A stretch of 64,000 bases of DNA from Xiheicaenibacterium sp046351325 (lineage in GTDB: Bacteria; Myxococcota_A; Polyangia; Polyangiales; Polyangiaceae), in assembly GCA_046351325.1 (NCBI GenBank), contig JAXLYR010000011.1, forward strand, positions 328,140-392,139. Direction: 5' to 3'. Shown here in pieces: positions 18,381 through 27,381 of this stretch (the stretch's first letter is position 1; each line of letters begins with the position of its first letter). Below the pieces are notes generated by a model. It ran no database searches and was not told the DNA's origin. It saw nothing but the letters and a program-made list of their open reading frames with translations. Both the position numbers and the translations under genes were made by a program.

Positions 18381-19918
18381 CCGGCCCGCAGCGCCGCGAG
18401 CCGCGAGAGCGCGCGCTCCAGACCGGTATAGAGGTCGCGGTAGACATCGGAATAGAGCGCCTCGTAAAAGGCGCGCTCGGGCCCCGGTAGCGTGGGAGCC
18501 TCGGCGCGCGCGAGGCGGCGCGAGACGGTCGCGGGGGCCTCACCCGTGACCCACCCGAGCGCGAGCATCGCCGCGCCGAGCGCGGTGGTCTCGCTCACCG
18601 CAGAGCGTCGGATGGGGCGCCCCATCACGGTCGCCGCGAGCGCGAGGAAGCTCGCGCGGCTCGCGGCCCCACCCGTCGCGACGAGATCCGAAATCGCGAC
18701 GCCGGCGCGCTCGACGTGTTCGAACGCGAGGCGCTGCTCGAGACACAGGCCCTCGCAGATCGAGCGATAGAGGTGCTCCGGGCCGTGATCGGCCCGCAAA
18801 CCGATGAACGCGCCGCCCGCGTCGTCATCCCAATAGGGGCTCATCACGCCGGCCCAATACGGCAACGTGAGCAGCCCCAGAGCGCCCGGCGGCAAGGCCC
18901 CGGCGCGAGCCTCGAGGTCTGCGAGGATCGCCGCGCGCGCGGCCCCGCCCTCGAGCGTCGACTGGTTCGCGAGCACGCGATCGGCGAGCCAATCCAGGGT
19001 CAGCGTGCCGCCCTTCAGATCGGTCTCGACCAAATAGCCAGTCCCAGCGCCCGAGAAGAGCGTGCGGAACGCACGCGAATATCGGTATAGCGAGCTCGGC
19101 GCGCCGCCCACAATCGCTGTCCCGAAGTTGACGTAGGCCGACCCCTCCTCGACCACGCCGGCCCCGACCGCGGCCGCTTGCCCGTCGCCCGCGCCCGCTA
19201 CGACCATGATCGGCACGTCGAGGCCGATCGCGGCGAGGACCTCGGGCGAGAGCTCGGCGATCGGCTGCCCCGGCTCGAAGAGCTCGGGCATGAACGCGAC
19301 CCGCGCGCGCGCGAGCTCACAGAGCTCCGTCGACCACGCGCGACGCTCCATGTCGACGAGCCCCAGCGGATCAGCCGAGGCCGTCGACGTCGCTGACGCA
19401 CCTGTAAGCGCTCGCACGAGGAAGCCGTGGACGTCGAACACGGCGAGATCGGCGCGCGCGCCGAGGTCCGGCCGCGTGCGCTCGAGCAGCATCCTGAGCT
19501 TGTAGAGCGACGGCGTCGTGCACGGCACCTTGCCCGAGAGCGCGAGGATCCGCGCCGGATCGAGCTCGGAGGACGCGCGCCGAACTTCGGGTTTGGAGCG
19601 GGCGTCCATCCAGACGATCGCCGGCGCGAGGGGCTCGCCTCGCCGATCGGTGACGACGAAGGTCTCGCGCTGATGGGCAATCGCCAGGGCGCGCACGCGA
19701 CTCCGGTGTTCGGTCGCGAGCCTGCGCACACAGCCGGATAGAGCCTCGAGCGCGGCGCGGGTCCAATCGGCCGCGGACTGCTCCCAGCCGTCGGGCTCGG
19801 GGTTGGAGAGGGGATAGGTCGCGCGGCCCTCGGCGAGGACCTCGCCGTTCGGAGCGATCGCGATCGCCTTCACGGCGGTGGTGCTCGCGTCGAGCCCGAG
19901 GACGACCGGCTCGGTCAC
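18377..19918 (-). CDS. FGGY-family carbohydrate kinase
   Basis: The 513-residue ATP-dependent kinase phosphorylates a sugar or polyol. FGGY features seen are the N-terminal LGLDASTTAVKAIAI phosphate loop, IVWMDARS, the GAGDGQAAAVG region, and the C-terminal TGGAASRASFLALAA. It is closer in feel to xylulokinase than glycerol kinase, but the substrate is not decided. The GTG start at 19918 overlaps the stop of the gpsA-like gene (4 nt), so the pair is coupled. Together they suggest use of a polyol, or glycerol, as carbon source. Confidence 0.86.
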   Translation of the reverse strand: MTEPVVLGLDASTTAVKAIAIAPNGEVLAEGRATYPLSNPEPDGWEQSAADWTRAALEALSGCVRRLATEHRSRVRALAIAHQRETFVVTDRRGEPLAPAIVWMDARSKPEVRRASSELDPARILALSGKVPCTTPSLYKLRMLLERTRPDLGARADLAVFDVHGFLVRALTGASATSTASADPLGLVDMERRAWSTELCELARARVAFMPELFEPGQPIAELSPEVLAAIGLDVPIMVVAGAGDGQAAAVGAGVVEEGSAYVNFGTAIVGGAPSSLYRYSRAFRTLFSGAGTGYLVETDLKGGTLTLDWLADRVLANQSTLEGGAARAAILADLEARAGALPPGALGLLTLPYWAGVMSPYWDDDAGGAFIGLRADHGPEHLYRSICEGLCLEQRLAFEHVERAGVAISDLVATGGAASRASFLALAATVMGRPIRRSAVSETTALGAAMLALGWVTGEAPATVSRRLARAEAPTLPGPERAFYEALYSDVYRDLYTGLERALSRLAALRAG

Positions 19919-21000
19919 GCGCGGGCGCCCGGCTGGAGCTCGTCTGCGAAGAAGCGCGATATGGGTATATCGACCGGCGCGCCGTCGAGCGCGACGTGGA
20001 TCATGTGCTCGAGGAGCGGCACGCGCTCGAGCGCGAGACCCGGTATCGCGCCGGCCTCGAACGCGCGCCGAAGCACCGCGAGGATCTCGAGGCACTCGAG
20101 CGTCGCGCCCTGCATCGCCTCGATCGCCTGGGGCAACGTGAGGCCGCGACCGAGGTGTTTTCCAAAGCGACCGGTGCGACCGCCGTTCGTGGTTACATCC
20201 AAGTCACCGACGCCGGCGAGCCCCGTGACCGTCCACGGCGAACCGCCGAGCGCAGCGGCGATCGCGGTCATCTCGAGGATGCTCTCGGCCATGACGAGAG
20301 ACTCCAGGTTATGGAACGCGACGCTGCCCGCGACCCCGCCGGCGCGCTCGTGCATCCCCGTGCCGAAGGCGATCCCCATTGCGTACGCGTTCTTCAGCGC
20401 GGCCGAGACCTCGGCGCCGACGACATCGGTCGTCGGCACGACGCGATACCCGGGTTGGTCGAGGAGCGCGGTAATCGCTTCGAGGGTTGGCCGATCGCGC
20501 CCCGCCAGCACGACACACGTGGGGACACGGCGCGCGAGCTCGCCAGCGATACACGGCCCTGCGACCGCGGCCGGGTGAATCGAAGCGCGCAGCTCGGCGG
20601 GCAGCCGAGCCTTCACCGCGTCGGGCAACGTGACCAGCCGCGAAGCGCCGCTCGGATCCGCGCCGAGCTCGAGCCCCTTCGTGATCATGAAGAGGGGCGC
20701 GCCCGGCCAGAGATAGGGGGACAGCTGCTCGCAGGCCCACGCGATACCAGCCGAGCTGACCCCGAGCGCGAGGGCCGTGGCCCCGCGCGTCGCGTCGGCG
20801 AGCTCGGTGTAATGGAAGGGCTCGATCGCAGAGGGCAGCTCGAGCGCGAGCTTGATGTGGAATCGATCCCGCTCGAGGCGCTCGACGATCTCGGTGTCGA
20901 GGTGCGTGCCGACGAGGCGCACCGTGTGACCGCGATCCACGAGTGGGACAGCGAGAGCGCTGCCCATCATCCCGGCCCCGAGGATGGTGATGATTGCCAT
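19915..21000 (-). CDS. gpsA: NAD(P)-dependent glycerol-3-phosphate dehydrogenase-like
   Basis: The 361-residue enzyme interconverts glycerol 3-phosphate and dihydroxyacetone phosphate in GpsA proteins. The N-terminus has the nucleotide-binding ILGAGMMGSALA. TKGLE, GPCIAGELARR (GP-x-A in standard GpsA), the catalytic Lys segment SAALKNAYAMG, and GLAGVGDLDVTTNGGRTGRFG are present. Small differences from textbook GpsA and the coupling to an FGGY kinase leave room for a related polyol-phosphate substrate. It starts immediately before the Cys-rich lipoprotein's stop region, with no gap. Confidence 0.85.
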   Translation of the reverse strand: MAIITILGAGMMGSALAVPLVDRGHTVRLVGTHLDTEIVERLERDRFHIKLALELPSAIEPFHYTELADATRGATALALGVSSAGIAWACEQLSPYLWPGAPLFMITKGLELGADPSGASRLVTLPDAVKARLPAELRASIHPAAVAGPCIAGELARRVPTCVVLAGRDRPTLEAITALLDQPGYRVVPTTDVVGAEVSAALKNAYAMGIAFGTGMHERAGGVAGSVAFHNLESLVMAESILEMTAIAAALGGSPWTVTGLAGVGDLDVTTNGGRTGRFGKHLGRGLTLPQAIEAMQGATLECLEILAVLRRAFEAGAIPGLALERVPLLEHMIHVALDGAPVDIPISRFFADELQPGARA

Positions 21001-21387
21001 TCAGACCCCGAACCCGCAATTCGGATCATCGGGGTGCTGGGCGCAAAACCCACCGAAGCAAAGCACGTAGTTCTGAACCGGGTCGATGCACGCGTCCGGC
21101 GGTGGATTGCAGGCATCCGGGAGCTCGTTGAAGCAGTCGAGCATGGCCTCGAGCTCTGCCGCGCACCCCGTCGCTTGGGCGCTGTCCACGAGCGACGGGC
21201 AAGCGGCCTCGCAGCCCTCCCCCACGCACGCCACCGTCTTTTGGCAATTGAGCTCGCACGCGTCGCTCAGCGATTGCTCGGACCCCGCGCCGCCCTCACC
21301 GCCCTCGACGTAGACGACCTTCGCTCCGCAGCCCAAGACGGAGATCGACCCGAGCGCGACCGCCGCTAGAACACCGATGTACCGCAT
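21001..21387 (-). CDS. Small Cys-rich lipoprotein
   Basis: The 128-residue product has a lipoprotein signal ending SVLGC, a short linker, and a domain with about ten Cys spaced as in CELNCQKTVACVGEGCEAAC, likely disulfide-bonded outside the cytoplasm. It is directly upstream of the gpsA-like gene with no intergenic base, so it may lead that operon. Its start overlaps the 5' side of the beta-helix gene region on the other strand. Function unknown. Confidence 0.68.
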   Translation of the reverse strand: MRYIGVLAAVALGSISVLGCGAKVVYVEGGEGGAGSEQSLSDACELNCQKTVACVGEGCEAACPSLVDSAQATGCAAELEAMLDCFNELPDACNPPPDACIDPVQNYVLCFGGFCAQHPDDPNCGFGV

Positions 21388-21463
21388 GCGCCGGGCTTAT
21401 ACCGCGCACGCCCCGAGCGGAAGACCAGAGTGTGGCTGCCACCGTCTCATGTACACTGCGCGG

Positions 21464-22768
21464 ATGCGGTCACTCCCCACGCGCTTGTCGGTTCTTTCTT
21501 TCGTCGCAGTTGCGCTCGCCGTCGGGTGCGGCGACGACGGTTCTGGTGGCTCCGGCGGTTCCGGGGCGGGCGGCGGCTCGGGTGGCTCCGGCGGCGGCTC
21601 GAACGCAGCGTGCGCGGGCATCGACACTTCGGCTTGCACCGTCGCGCTCGGCCCGACGGACGACGACACCACGACCCTCCAGACAGCCTTGATCGAGGCC
21701 GCATCGGGCGACGTCGTATGCCTGTGTCCAGGCACCTATTCGCTGACCAACGAAGTCAGCGTCACGACACCCAATCTGACCATCCGCGGCGTGGGCGCCA
21801 CGCGCGAGGACGTCGTCCTCGACTTCGCAGGACAGACGGGCGGCGACGACGGCCTCACGGCGACGAGCGACGGCTTCACCGTCGAGAATTTCTCGGTCAA
21901 GAACTCTCCGGGTAACGGCATCGTCGTCACCGGCGCAGACGGCGTGACCTTCCGCAATTTGAAGGTCTCTTGGGACGCAGGCTCCGTCACCGACAATGGG
22001 GCTTACGCCGTTTATCCTGTCCGCAGCTCCAATGTCCTCATCGAGGACACGGAGATCGTCGGCGCCGCCGACGCCGGGGCTTATGTCGGCCAAAGCACGA
22101 ACATCATTGTTCGTAACAATGATGTCCACGGCAACGTGGCCGGCATCGAGATCGAGAACAGCACCGACGCCGAGGTATATGGCAACAAGGCCTACGACAA
22201 CGCGGCTGGCATCCTGGTCTTCACGCTCCCCAATTTGGAGAAGAAGGACGGGCTGCGCTGCGAGGTCCACAACAACGAGATCTACGAGAACAACCGCGAC
22301 AACTTCGCCGAGCCCGGCACGGTCGTCGCGGCGGTCCCGCCCGGCGTCGGGATGCTCATCCTGTCCGCGGACTACACCCAAGCGCACGACAACACGATCC
22401 ACGACAACGTCAGCGCCGGTATCGTCATGGTGTCGTTCGACACGCTCGCGGTCCTCCTCCCGGAGACCCAGCCTGATCCCTTGACCGACTCCAACCCCGA
22501 GAACACTTATATCTACGCCAACACGTTCATGAACAACGGGACTGCCCCCAATTTCCCGTTGGACCAAATCCCGGTCGTCCCGCTCGAAGAGGTCGTATGG
22601 GACGGAATCGAGAAGACGCCGGGCAGCGGCGCGCTGTGCCTCTCGATGGATCCGCCGACCTTCCGCAACATCAACGGCATCGAGAACATCGGCACCGTCG
22701 CGAACCAATCGACGGACACGACTCCGTTCGAGTGCGACCAGACGAAGCTCTCCCCCGTGGAGCTCTGA
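21464..22768 (+). CDS. Parallel beta-helix lipoprotein (TIGR03805-like)
   Basis: The 434-residue protein has a signal with lipobox (VALAVGC), a Gly/Ser-rich linker, and a right-handed beta-helix made of repeated NxxV/I-xxNxI/V turns (for example NIIVRNNDVHGN, AEVYGNKAYDNAAGI, AHDNTIHDNVSAGI). From memory, this two-block beta-helix family occurs as a pair with the di-haem family represented by the gene at 23867; the role of the pair is unknown. The ATG at 21464 is chosen for the signal peptide; ATG 21449 is an alternative. A MauG-like peroxidase gene follows 4 nt downstream. Confidence 0.82.
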   Translation: MRSLPTRLSVLSFVAVALAVGCGDDGSGGSGGSGAGGGSGGSGGGSNAACAGIDTSACTVALGPTDDDTTTLQTALIEAASGDVVCLCPGTYSLTNEVSVTTPNLTIRGVGATREDVVLDFAGQTGGDDGLTATSDGFTVENFSVKNSPGNGIVVTGADGVTFRNLKVSWDAGSVTDNGAYAVYPVRSSNVLIEDTEIVGAADAGAYVGQSTNIIVRNNDVHGNVAGIEIENSTDAEVYGNKAYDNAAGILVFTLPNLEKKDGLRCEVHNNEIYENNRDNFAEPGTVVAAVPPGVGMLILSADYTQAHDNTIHDNVSAGIVMVSFDTLAVLLPETQPDPLTDSNPENTYIYANTFMNNGTAPNFPLDQIPVVPLEEVVWDGIEKTPGSGALCLSMDPPTFRNINGIENIGTVANQSTDTTPFECDQTKLSPVEL

Positions 22769-22772
22769 TCCG

Positions 22773-23840
22773 ATGAGCCGGCTCTGGCGCGCCGTCTTCA
22801 CTGGCGGTCTGGCGCTGTCGGCGTGCACCGACGCCGAGCGCGTCGACCCCGTCGACGCTCCGTACGAGGGGCCGGCTCTGCCCTGGGCCTATTCGGCATT
22901 TCCCGAGCGAGCGCCGGAGCCGCCCGCCACGGTCGAGCTCGGGCGCTTGCTCTTTTACGACCCTATCCTGAGCGGCGATCAAGAGACCGCCTGCGCGACC
23001 TGCCACAGCGAAGAGTGGGGCATGGGCGACGGCCTCGCGGTCTCGATCGGCGTCGACGGCGAGGGCCCGACAGGCCCCGGCCGCACGGGCCCGAACCAGA
23101 CGACGCGCAACGCGCTCACGCTGTGGAACGCCGTCTTCCGATTCGAGCTCTTCTGGGACGGGCGTGTTCAATCGCTCGAGGACCAGGCGCTCAAGCCGCT
23201 CCTGCAGGAGAAGGAGCTCGCGCTCGACCCCAAGGAAGCCGCGCGTCGCATCGGCGCGATACCCGCCTATCGCGCGCTCTTTCGCGCGGCGTTCCCCGGT
23301 GAGGATATCGTGACTCCTATCCAGATCGCCCGCGCGCTTTCGGCGTTCGAGCGAACCCTCATATCGGATTTGTCTCCCTATGACCGATACGTGGGCGGCG
23401 ACGAGGGCGCGCTCTCCGACGAGAGCATCGAGGGCATGACCCTCTTCGCAGAGGCAGGCTGCGCGAGCTGCCATGTTCCTCCGCTCTTCGAATCGAACCG
23501 CTATGTCATGCGCATCCCGTCGGACGATCCCGGGCGCGCCGCGATCACCGGCGACGACGCCGACGAGGGCGCCTTCCGCGTCCCGACCCTGCGCAACCTG
23601 CGCGAGACAGGGCCCTATTTTCATGACGGCTCGGTCGTCGCGCTCGAAGACGCCGTGCTCGCGGAGAGTCAGGTCTCCGCCGCGCGCGGCGAGGGCAAGA
23701 GCCTCGACGCCGACGAGGCCGCGCTCGTCGCCGGCTTCCTCAAGAAGGCGCTGATGGATCGCTCGCGCGAGCCCACGCGACCCGACGAGGTGCCGAGCGG
23801 CCTCGACGTCCCGAGAGACGGACTTCGTATTCCCCGTTGA
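22773..23840 (+). CDS. MauG/CcpA-type di-haem cytochrome c peroxidase lipoprotein
   Basis: The 355-residue exported protein contains two CxxCH haem-binding sites (CATCH near residue 71 and CASCH near residue 230) in the standard di-haem peroxidase arrangement, with GRLLFYDPILS, RNALTLWNAVF and the FRVPTLRNLRETGPYFHDGS segment. It would reduce peroxide or oxidise a protein partner in the periplasm. The signal ends LSAC, giving a lipoprotein. A GGAG lies about 12 nt upstream of the ATG. It sits between the two members of the beta-helix / SO2930-like pair. Confidence 0.91.
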   Translation: MSRLWRAVFTGGLALSACTDAERVDPVDAPYEGPALPWAYSAFPERAPEPPATVELGRLLFYDPILSGDQETACATCHSEEWGMGDGLAVSIGVDGEGPTGPGRTGPNQTTRNALTLWNAVFRFELFWDGRVQSLEDQALKPLLQEKELALDPKEAARRIGAIPAYRALFRAAFPGEDIVTPIQIARALSAFERTLISDLSPYDRYVGGDEGALSDESIEGMTLFAEAGCASCHVPPLFESNRYVMRIPSDDPGRAAITGDDADEGAFRVPTLRNLRETGPYFHDGSVVALEDAVLAESQVSAARGEGKSLDADEAALVAGFLKKALMDRSREPTRPDEVPSGLDVPRDGLRIPR

Positions 23841-23866
23841 CCATCCCCGCTCCTAGGATTCGAACC

Positions 23867-25027
23867 ATGCTCGCTTCGGTACTCCGCGCGCCGACCTCGC
23901 TCGTCTGTTCCCTTGTCGTCGGCGCTGCGCTCGCGTGCGGCGCGGCCGTCGGCTGCAGCGGCGACGATACTGAGACGCACGCCCCCCCGCCGGTGAAGGT
24001 CACGCCCGCCGACTATGGGGCTGCGTACGACAAGCTCTCGGATTGGCACTTCTTCCGCGATCCGAAGACAATGACGCCCGCCGACGATCTCGTCGCTTAC
24101 GACGTCATCGCGCCGCTCTTCAGCGACTACACCAGCAAATACCGGTTTATCTACATCCCCGAGGGCGAGACCATCGGCTACACCGATGACGGCCCGTGGG
24201 ATCTCCCAGTCGGCTCGATCCTCGTCAAGGTGTTCTCCTATCCCGCAGACGTCCGCGAGCCCGACGCCGATCTCCGCCTGATGGAGACGCGCGTCCTCTG
24301 GCACGAGCCCGACGGCTGGACGGTACAGACCTATGTCTGGAACGACGACCAGACCGAGGCCACGCTCGAAGTGGCCGGTAAGACCGTCCCCGTCGAGTTC
24401 ATCGGTCCGGACGGCTCGAACATGAGCAACGACTACCGCGTACCGAACACGAACGAGTGCAAGCGGTGCCACGGCGAGCAGGTCAACATGGGTGAGGACT
24501 TGGTGGAGATCCTCGGCCCGCGCACGCTCGAGCTCGACCGAGACCACGACTTCGGCGACGGACCCGTCAATCAGATTGACGAGTTCGATCGGCGCGGATG
24601 GTTCACCTCCACACCCACCGCGGCCGCTGACAGACAGCGTCTCGTGGACCCGTATGACGACGCCGAGGATCTCGACATGCGCGTACGGTCCTATCTGCAC
24701 GCGAACTGTTCGAGCTGTCATCGACACGGCGGGTTCGCTTCGCAGAGCGCGCTGTTGCTCGATTTCGGCTCGACCGACCCCGACACGCAGGACGCCTCGA
24801 ACTGGGGTGTTTGCAAGATCCCGACGAGCGCCGACGACACCTGCGACAACACCTTCGACATCGTGCCCGGTCGCCCCGACCTCTCCATCATGATCTGTCG
24901 ACTGTCGACGACCGCGATCGAGACGCGCATGCCCCCACTGGGCTCCAAGCTGATTCACAAAGAGGGAGTCGCGCTCCTCACCGAGTGGATCGCCGCGATG
25001 CCGCCCGCCGCCTGCACACCGCCGTGA
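23867..25027 (+). CDS. SO2930/HNE_0200-type di-haem lipoprotein (TIGR03806-like)
   Basis: The 386-residue protein has a signal with lipobox (AAVGC) and two CxxCH motifs (CKRCH and CSSCH). The YDKLSDWHFFRD, PLFSDYTSKYRFIY and NYW-free DYRVPNTNECKRCH segments are typical of this conserved family. TTG at 23837 overlapping the previous stop is possible, but ATG 23867 with AGGA about 13 nt upstream gives a normal signal. Its stop overlaps the start of the phosphodiesterase (GTGA). Partner of the beta-helix protein upstream. Confidence 0.85.
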   Translation: MLASVLRAPTSLVCSLVVGAALACGAAVGCSGDDTETHAPPPVKVTPADYGAAYDKLSDWHFFRDPKTMTPADDLVAYDVIAPLFSDYTSKYRFIYIPEGETIGYTDDGPWDLPVGSILVKVFSYPADVREPDADLRLMETRVLWHEPDGWTVQTYVWNDDQTEATLEVAGKTVPVEFIGPDGSNMSNDYRVPNTNECKRCHGEQVNMGEDLVEILGPRTLELDRDHDFGDGPVNQIDEFDRRGWFTSTPTAAADRQRLVDPYDDAEDLDMRVRSYLHANCSSCHRHGGFASQSALLLDFGSTDPDTQDASNWGVCKIPTSADDTCDNTFDIVPGRPDLSIMICRLSTTAIETRMPPLGSKLIHKEGVALLTEWIAAMPPAACTPP

Positions 25028-25779
25028 CGATCCTCTATGCGCACCGCGGGGCCTCGGTCGAGGAGCCCGAGAACACCCTCGAGGCCTTCGCGCGGGCGGT
25101 CGAGCTCGGCGTCGACGCGATCGAGACCGATGTCCGCCTCACTGCCGACGAGCGCGTCGTCGTTCATCACGACGCGACAGGCCGCCGAATGGCGCGCGAC
25201 CCGCGCGCGATCCGCACGCTGACCTTCAATCAGGTGCGCGAGCTGGACGTCGGGGCCGCGTTCGATCCCGAACCCCCAATGAAGAACTCGGGCGTTCGGC
25301 GCGCGCCACTGCTCGCTGAGGCCCTCTCGACCTTTCCGCATATGCGGTTCAACGTCGACATCAAAGACAGCGCCGGCGCGGTCCCGCACGTCCTCCGCGT
25401 CGTCGACGACCACGCGGCCAGCGACCGCGTGCTCCTCACGAGCTTCCACGACCGCGTCCTCGAGGAGGTCCGCTCTCGCGGCTATCGCGGTGAGACGGGC
25501 CTCGCCAGGAATGGCGCTTTGCGAGCCCTGGCGCTCGCGAGCCTACCCATTGCGTCTCGCGCGCTCCGGCCCGCGGGGGACCGCATTCAGATCCCCGCGT
25601 CGCAGGGACCGCTCGTGCTCTCACGCCCCGGCTTGGTAGCCAATCTTCAAAGGCTCGGGTACGCCGTCGACTTCTGGGTAATCAACGACCCCGTCGAGGC
25701 CCTCCGCCTCTTGGCGGTCGGCGCGGACGGCATCATGACGGACGACCCGCGCACCATCCTCACGGCGCTCGGCCGCTGA
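25024..25779 (+). CDS. Glycerophosphodiester phosphodiesterase
   Basis: The 251-residue TIM-barrel enzyme hydrolyses glycerophosphodiesters to glycerol 3-phosphate and an alcohol. Catalytic elements are visible: AHRGASVEEPENT (His, Arg, Glu, Asn), AIETDVRLT with the metal-binding Glu/Asp, VVHHD with the second His, and FNVDIKD. No signal peptide, so probably cytoplasmic. The GTG start at 25024 overlaps the upstream stop. Its product could feed a gpsA-like enzyme, but that gene lies on the other strand several kb away. Confidence 0.93.
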   Translation: MTILYAHRGASVEEPENTLEAFARAVELGVDAIETDVRLTADERVVVHHDATGRRMARDPRAIRTLTFNQVRELDVGAAFDPEPPMKNSGVRRAPLLAEALSTFPHMRFNVDIKDSAGAVPHVLRVVDDHAASDRVLLTSFHDRVLEEVRSRGYRGETGLARNGALRALALASLPIASRALRPAGDRIQIPASQGPLVLSRPGLVANLQRLGYAVDFWVINDPVEALRLLAVGADGIMTDDPRTILTALGR

Positions 25780-25800
25780 CGATACGCCCCAATCCGCGCC

Positions 25801-27321
25801 TCACTCGATGCGGCGCTCCAGCGTCGCGAAGGTCGAGAGCGGCTCGGTACCTATTACATCGTAATAGACGAACCCGGGCCCCTGATCGAGCAGCGCCGGA
25901 GCGCAGTCCGCGCCCGTCAATTGATACACGGCTGTAAGCTGAGCCTGCCCACCGAGCAAGAGGACCGATTGGTCGGTGAGGCACCCATACCCGACGACGG
26001 TGCGCGTCGGTTCGGGCTGGCCGCAGTCGGCGTTCCAATAGGCGAGCGCGACCGGCTTCGTGCAGAGATCGTCCGTGAAATAGGCGTTGTTGCGCTGAAC
26101 GTCGGGGACGCAGGCCTCGGTGCCATCGCAGAGCTCGGTGACGACGCAGTCCACGCCGAGCGACGTATCGAAGAACGTATACGCATCCGCCCAAAACCGC
26201 TGTCCCTCGTCGGAGACAGTGTAGTTCGCCTGCAGGCGCCCCGCGCCCCGAGGCTCTCTGTCGAGCCCGAGGAATTGGTCCTCGGGGATTGGTGCGCCGA
26301 GTTCGAAGTTCGCGTGACGGTCGTTCGGCTCGAGCGCGACGCACGCACCGTGCGTGTCTGTCACATAGGAGGTCCCGTCGACTCGAGGCCCAACCTCGAA
26401 GAGCCCGAGCTCGGTGACGCACCCTGACCAATCGGCCGCGATGATCACCTCCGGATCTGCGCACGATGGATCTTGGCCGCCAGGGGCGAGGTCGGAGGTA
26501 TAGGCGATGGCCTCAGTGCACGCCGAGTCTGCGAACTCCCCGATCGACCACGCGACCAGGATCGGCAAACACGGACCGTGGTCGAGGCCAACCCCAGCCA
26601 ACAAGCAGTCGCCCCAGGTCTGATCGACGACGCCGACGATGACGCTCGCGCCGTCCTCGGCGACGATGCGGCGCGCTCCGCCGCGATCCCCGTCGGCGTA
26701 GGTTACAATGAAGTCGGCGCCGACGAACTCCGACGCGGACACCTCCGGCCCCAACGCGAACTTGCGAACCGTCGCGTCGACCCCAATCTCGAGACAATCC
26801 CCTCCGTCGTGGAAGTAGAACTTCTGGTTATCGGGGAGGGCCAATTCGTCGCCGAGTTCGAAGACTGGATACTGGGCAATCGAGGGGTCACACGGGTCGA
26901 CGATGACCGGATCTCCGAGCACCTCCGCAGGCGCCTGCGCGACAGCCCCGCTCACCAGTCGAACGGCGTCGGTGCAGCTCGCGTCCCGATACACGATGTC
27001 GCTCTGGGTGTAGTGGGCGCGAGCTTCCTCCATCGTCGGCAAACAGCGGAGGCGCCCGTCCTCCGCGTCGACGAACACACAGTCCGTCTCGCGCTCGCGG
27101 TCGTACCAACCCGTAAAGACGACAGCGTCGCCGCCACCGTCGATCACGTGCGCCCGCAGCCGCGACCCGTTCACGAACGGCGCGGGCCACGTGTCGGGCT
27201 CGACCGTCGTCTCTTCTTCCTCACATCCAGAGACGAGCCAGCCGCACGAGAGCGCGGCGATCGAGCCGAGCGCGAGCGATCCGATCCTTTGCCAGCGCGC
27301 AACGCGCGCTAGAGTCTGCAT
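25801..27321 (-). CDS. Large Cys-rich predicted lipoprotein with internal repeats
   Basis: The 506-residue protein has a lipoprotein signal (WLVSGC) and an acidic linker, then about four diverged blocks of about 110 residues with a recurring pattern of paired Cys, 'CVFVDAEDGRLRCLP...YRDASCTDAVRL' in shortened forms (also CVVTELCDGTEACVP then YFTDDLCTKPVAL). This looks like a repeated extracellular disulfide-bonded module. No enzymatic motif. The ATG at 27321 is chosen to place the signal at the N-terminus. Similar modules recur in myxobacterial surface proteins, by general impression only. Confidence 0.7.
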   Translation of the reverse strand: MQTLARVARWQRIGSLALGSIAALSCGWLVSGCEEEETTVEPDTWPAPFVNGSRLRAHVIDGGGDAVVFTGWYDRERETDCVFVDAEDGRLRCLPTMEEARAHYTQSDIVYRDASCTDAVRLVSGAVAQAPAEVLGDPVIVDPCDPSIAQYPVFELGDELALPDNQKFYFHDGGDCLEIGVDATVRKFALGPEVSASEFVGADFIVTYADGDRGGARRIVAEDGASVIVGVVDQTWGDCLLAGVGLDHGPCLPILVAWSIGEFADSACTEAIAYTSDLAPGGQDPSCADPEVIIAADWSGCVTELGLFEVGPRVDGTSYVTDTHGACVALEPNDRHANFELGAPIPEDQFLGLDREPRGAGRLQANYTVSDEGQRFWADAYTFFDTSLGVDCVVTELCDGTEACVPDVQRNNAYFTDDLCTKPVALAYWNADCGQPEPTRTVVGYGCLTDQSVLLLGGQAQLTAVYQLTGADCAPALLDQGPGFVYYDVIGTEPLSTFATLERRIE

Positions 27322-27381
27322 CCCGAGATCCTCCACTCCCCGACGAGACGACACAACCCCTTACCGACAAGACGAGCTCCA

